64,000 nt of DNA from Spirometra erinaceieuropaei (Eukaryota > Platyhelminthes > Cestoda > Diphyllobothriidea > Diphyllobothriidae), in the NCBI GenBank assembly GCA_902702965.1, contig CACRXP010000570.1, positions 157,146 to 221,145 of the forward strand, read 5' to 3'. Below the pieces are notes generated by a model, which was given only the letters and a program-made list of their open reading frames with translations, was not told the origin of the DNA and ran no database searches. Every line of letters begins with the position of its first letter. Position 1 is the first letter of the stretch. Below, one piece after another: positions 48,801-54,800 of this stretch. The translations under genes and the position numbers were made by a program.

Positions 48801-51800
48801 TGCAGTCGGAAGGAAGTTCATTCGAAAGCCGGAATCCCGAGGTAACTGAAATAGTACAGAATTAGGTTGCAGATTGACTAGTTTTGCAATCCTATTTAAT
48901 TGATCTTTTCGAAACTAAAGCGCATTTCGGAATTTAGGTGGACATTTCATGAGTTAACACACCCTATATAAGTGAAATACTAGCGTTCTCAATGCCTCTC
49001 ACAAATTTCATTAATTGCTGTGTACGTCTGAACCACTGATAAAACTAATACTAATGTCCCTCCGTATTTCAGGAGTCTCTATACTCTATTTTCCCAGTGG
49101 GCTAATCTATCCACTCCTTGCCTGAATGGTATAAAAGACCCTCTGAATGAAGCCTGATCCATTTGCCTTACTGTGAACATATTCATTCCCAAATGAGCTC
49201 CGCATTAGCCTCATAGGGGTTGTGATGTACTCTGTCGTTTGTGACGGCTGAACTGTTGCATGTGCCTGTATAACTACGCATTGAAGTAATTAACGAATGC
49301 AGGGCGAAGGAAGAGAACGTTTCGTTCAACACACAGCAACTACAGACGCAGGAAACAGGTGGAGGAAGCATCTGTGGGGGGAGGGGGCAACGGAGGATGG
49401 GGAAAGGAGGCATGTTAATTGAAACTCTACTTTCAGCACGTTCGATAACGGAGAGACCAGCGTCCATTCTCTTCAACTGTTCTTGCGTTGGGCGAAATTT
49501 AAGCATGGAAGGAGGCGGGCATCAGAAGATACGAGCCCGACCCTTCGGAGAGATTGGAAGGCCGTATTCGGAAACATCACTCAGCACACTCGCGGCAGGG
49601 CTAGAACACATGGAGCCGATATCGAGCTCCTCATCAATGAAGCTTCCCAGAGGAGATTCTGTAGGGGGAAGATGAGAGGAAGGACTGTAATCCAGAAGCA
49701 TTAGTGACGATCTAAAGGTAATGCCGTGCGACTGACCAAGCTAGTCCCGATCACAAGATTGTCTTTTTATTGAACGATTCACCGTCAGCTACAAGGTTAT
49801 TCACCAGTTTCCCAATTTAAGCCAGAAACTCCCACGGAAAGGAAGTGGGTAACGTTCATTTTGTTTGTTTGCATATAGCAAATGCCTGATGATGCTACAG
49901 AATACGAAATAAGGCAGTTCGACCATCGTGATTGACGATGACCACCGACTGCTCCAAGGCAGACCGAGAGCAGGCACAGTGACTTACGCGTAAATTAGTT
50001 TATAATGGTAGTAGAGTTGCGCAGCATCTATCGTACTCTCCTCCCCCACCTGGATCCGGTGTCAAGACACAGTGAACTAGACCGAAAGTGAAAGAGGGTA
50101 CAGCTGGCTGGCACGGTGGACGAACCTGCGCCTAGGCGTACCACCACACCACAAAGGAGCCATTGCAGCCTGACTCTCAGACCACCAGTTGACCACTCCA
50201 CAAAAACACGCATACTGTGTCGACTGTGAGGTCCAAGTTATCCGTCAGTTGGAAGCCTTCAAAACTGGGTCAGAAAGATGAGAGGATGGCACAAGTCCCT
50301 GGGCAACGATACACACAGCCTGCATACGCAGACGGAGCGCAAACGCATCCACCAGTAGGGAATCAGATGCCAGAGAACTGTCAGCACACACCAGGCTGAA
50401 GCGTGCCATAGCATACGGATCTGTGGTAAGGCACGGTCATAAATACCCCCATATTACTGGTGATCTTGTGCTAAATTTCAGGGGGATGGTTGGACTTAAT
50501 GTTAGGGTTAAAGTTCTTATGGTTAAGGTGAAATTCAGGACGCGAAAATAGGTACAGTAGGTGGGCTAACTCATGAAATGTCAACCAAAATTCCGAAATG
50601 CGTTTTTGTTTCGAAAAGATTAATTAAGTAGGATTGTGAAACTAATTATCCTACAGCGTAATTCCATAATAATTCCATTGCCTCAGGAAGCCGGCTTTCG
50701 AACGAACTTCTTTCCGGCCGCATGCACAAACCACACTCCGTAAAGAATGACTACTTATGTAGCATGCATGTTTCTCACTGATTTTCGATGCCCTTAAATA
50801 TTTAATATTATTTCATAAAAAATATGCACAAAAACATTCGTTTTCTCGCTCATTCGGTAGAAAATGACGTCTTCATTTAATTTTGTACTCGAAGGAGGGA
50901 TAGAATTCGGTTCTCAAAATTTTTTCCAATTCCCGAATAATTTTGAACTCGACCGGCCGTTACACTTGCATCCAAGTGTTTCTAAACTACAAGACGTATA
51001 CTTCCTGCGTACGGAAATCCCTACATTTCTCTGCGGTATTAAGAGGCGACTATATGGGATTCATAAAATTTGGCAGCCATATTGTTGACTTTACGAGTCA
51101 TATTGGTAAATGCAGAAACATGGCGTTTTATGAACGGCCATTTCAGGGTATTAAAAAATCTCACAATTCGAAACTTTTTGAGAACCAAATTATACACTTC
51201 GTTTGAGTATAAAATTGGAAGAAGACGTAACTTTCTACCGAATGAACAAAATAATAAACATTTGCATCCACGTTTTCCATGAAATATAATTGAATATCTA
51301 AGGGCATCAAAAATCAGTGAGAACAATGCCTGCCGCCTATGTAATCATTGTTTACGGAGTATAGTTTTCGCATGCGGCCTGAAAGAAGTTCGTTTGAAAG
51401 CCGGCGTGCTGAGGTAACTGAATTATTATAGAACTAGGCTGCATGATGCTTAGTTTTACAACCCTACTTAATTAATCTTTTGGAAACGAAAACGCATTTC
51501 AGAATTTCGATTGACATTTCATGAGTTAGCCCACCTACTGTACCTCCTGAAATTCAGCACAAGGCCATATGTAGTGCGGCGGTACTTATACTGTGCCCAA
51601 CCGAGTCCACTGTTTTGGAAAGTCAAATGCTCGTTCCGTCGGATTGTAATCAGGGGAGCTGTAGTGGTTAATTTTGTAACGTTCCACTACTTCACCGCTA
51701 CATAAACCTCGGGATTTTCGTTGCATACCAAATATGCTTTCAGGCAGTATTATGAACCAAACACCTATCAAAACGGAATACTGCGGCTGCACTCACAAGG

Positions 51801-54800
51801 TCATTCCAAGGACTACAGAAATAATCTAGCGGAGTTCACTGGACCTGATAACGGCACGTTAGCCATTATCCTCACACTCCGCCGTGTGGGCGTGTGTGCT
51901 GACGTCCTCTCCGACTGACGGGTAGTTAATTGCGTTTCATCGGCTAACAGCGCTGTTCTCAGGATAAATCTGTTTTTTTTTTAACGCAATCACTGACGAA
52001 CTTCAGTATTTCTCCTCACTTTTTTCCAGCGATTGAGAACTGCTACCGCCAAGGACAAAAGAAGCTGAATGGTCAAGTTCTATCCTGAGCTTTGCCTCCA
52101 GTCGGCCACAGCGCAGCCTCAAGGCCGGACAGACCTGAGACTTAAATTCGAAAAGTAATTGTTCGCCGTTACGGCACCGCCGCCGATTGACCCAGGCTGG
52201 AGCTCCTAGAAAAAATGGGAAGCCGGCATTCTGTCGTACAATTATCAATGCCGTCCTCGCAACTCGCAGTGTGCAATAGAGCACGAACTGTCCGACCCGA
52301 AACGCAGGCATCTGCACTCTTCGACTCGGATTCTGAATTCGTCCGACAAGTGACCTTTGGATTTTCTCTGTAGTTCAAATGCTTCCCATCCAAGAAAGTT
52401 GACTTTGGCGGACGCTAGTTTGGCGGGTTTTAAACGTATTTCGCTTCTGCACGGAGAGGTGTAAATGCTTGACGTTTCGGGTGCGCGCTGGACTGCGGGT
52501 TTTAAATGAGGAGTGCTTAGGAGTTCACTTGCAAAGAACAAAAGAACCTCACATTGGGACGGATCCGAAGAAGTGGACTTAAGTCGGAACAGTTGTCGTC
52601 GGTGGTGGGAAACTTTGCTACTCCGAGCCAATTGAATGCCAATATTGAATTGGCGCTCAGACCAGCTGACTGGCCTCGGCAACATCGACGGCAACGCCCT
52701 TATAACGTTAAGAATAACGCACGAAAATAAAAAAACTCCTGGCCTTAACCTTAAACCTAACCAGATAAGTCACGGGAATAGGAACTCTCGTAATACAGAT
52801 GGCCTTTTGTAAATTTCAGGGAGGGTACCTATTCCCGTGTCCTCACTCGATCACTAACCCAAACCTTAACCCCAACCCCACTCTTAGTCCCGACCCTATC
52901 TGTAACACTAGACGTATTCTCCCTGGAATTTGGATTGAAATTTAGAGCAGGAACGCCTGTAAAACAGGGAGTACTTGTTGAAAAGTGCTTCCGCATGCCT
53001 CACAGACTATAACTACACAGCACTTCTCACGGGAATTTCTGTCTCCTGAAATCCGAGAGTCAGATGGAAAACCTGTGAATGCCAATCAGTCACCGAAAGC
53101 GCCCTAGAACGCCATGCAAGTTAGTCTGTCACCCGGTGCACTTTTACTGTACGCGTTTGACCTACTGCTAGCCTGTCCACTGCGCCTAACTTTCTCTGAC
53201 CTTCAAGGGTTCAAGGACATTCCCACTCCTGTCGGTGCAGGAACACAGCGCATCTGTCTTCTCCGAATGCTAAGTAACTAAGTGTGCATCTCTATCAAAA
53301 AAGGATTTTTGGATGCAAAATTTGCCTGGGGCACTGAAGTATTGGGGCGATAAGTTTTTCCTCGCCAGAAATTTTTGTCTGGGTCAAGGGGTCCGTCAAT
53401 TTACAAAGCATGTTAGTGGAACTGAATTTTGACACGTTCAAAAAACGCAATCAGTTCTCTGTCGGCCGTCGGTAACTGAAACATCCATATAGAAGTCAGC
53501 ACAGAATCCGAAAGCTCCGTGTCGAAGGCATTTCTTCCGAATTAATCCACCCATGGCAGCCAAGAGCATAAAATATGACTTGATAACAAACTCACTGCCA
53601 GAAAGCATAGAGGTTGTACTGGTGACCAAACGATGAGCCAGACGCTTCACAGTTGTAGCGCGCCGTCATAGAGCGCATGCCTGTGCTTTTAAGGATGATC
53701 TCGAGTAGGCCCTAGTTATCTAAGAAGAAAATCGAGTTATAACTGTTGGTAAATCGCGAACAGCAAACTTTAGGTAATTGGTCCACGTACGGTCAGAACG
53801 CTTTGGGCCAACTGAGCGGTTGGCTGGAATAGTTAAAATTGCAAAAGAAAACGACTCAAGCAAGGTTCCCGAGTGTCTGGGCTAGTCCCCTAATCTTTTG
53901 ACTTTAGAACGTTCGTGGGAATCCTTCGAGCAGAAACGTTTTCTCCGCTTGGTTGCGTATAAATAAGTGGTATTAACAATCAGTCCGACAGGTATTAGCA
54001 CGCCCAATCCGCGAGCGTAAAATCAGCGATAGACGCCGAAGGTGTAGTTCTCCCTCGCCCACCTTAAGCGCCACTGGCGTAACATCTCCTCCTAGCTTGG
54101 GTATGTCAATTTGTCCCTCTTGATTTGCCCCCTTAAGTTGCGCCAAGTTACCCCTCTGGGCAACGCATCACCACCGTCAATCGCATCTCTCTGGTGTGTT
54201 GTGCGTTTCCATGCCATCTACAAGCACAGATGGACAATTTGACTGAATTCGCGATCAACAGACAGTGCTTCACAAGTTTTGTTTCCTTGAACTGCGGTTC
54301 AGCAGAACCGTGGTCCAGGTAGGCGGGTAAAAGCTCGATGATGCAGATAAACTTGTTCTGTTGAGTCACTTGACCGCTGGCCCGAGTAACCGGGTTCCGT
54401 CGTATTTTCTCGCGCTCAGAGAAACCCCATTTTTGGCAAACAGTTTACGAATGTCAACTTTCCTGACTGCGAAACCTATTTGAGTTGGCAAACGGCCTCC
54501 GTTGCGGTAAAACAGCATCAAAAACGCTTTCCCCAGGCAAGTGTAGCACAATAAATAGGACGGACAACATTCGAAATGTCAGTTCTAGTTGTTGTGTTCG
54601 TCGACCTTCTGTGGCAGTCTTGCTACCCACACCTGCCCACATGTGCGCTTTATGAGGGCGGATTTTATTACGCAGAAGATGCGCACTTCCATCATTTAGG
54701 TCAACCTCAATTTTGGCCTGCCGATTTTTGCATGCTTTAACTTTTGGTAGGGCTTCGTCGTGAAACGACATGCATTTGCATCTCACTTGTTTCCAAAACG

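Larger units (their letters stand above)
33958..49532 (-). other. Interval with unseen exon(s), 15.6 kb, repeat-dense
   Basis: Phases of the flanking exons do not match, so at least one exon lies here unrecognised. A minus-strand open frame at about 38640-38945 ([17 protein letters not shown]) is the most exon-like candidate but has no firm borders. Repeats are listed separately. The stretches 35260-36400, 43300-45600, 45900-46440 and 47410-47750 show nothing I can name. Confidence 0.6.
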
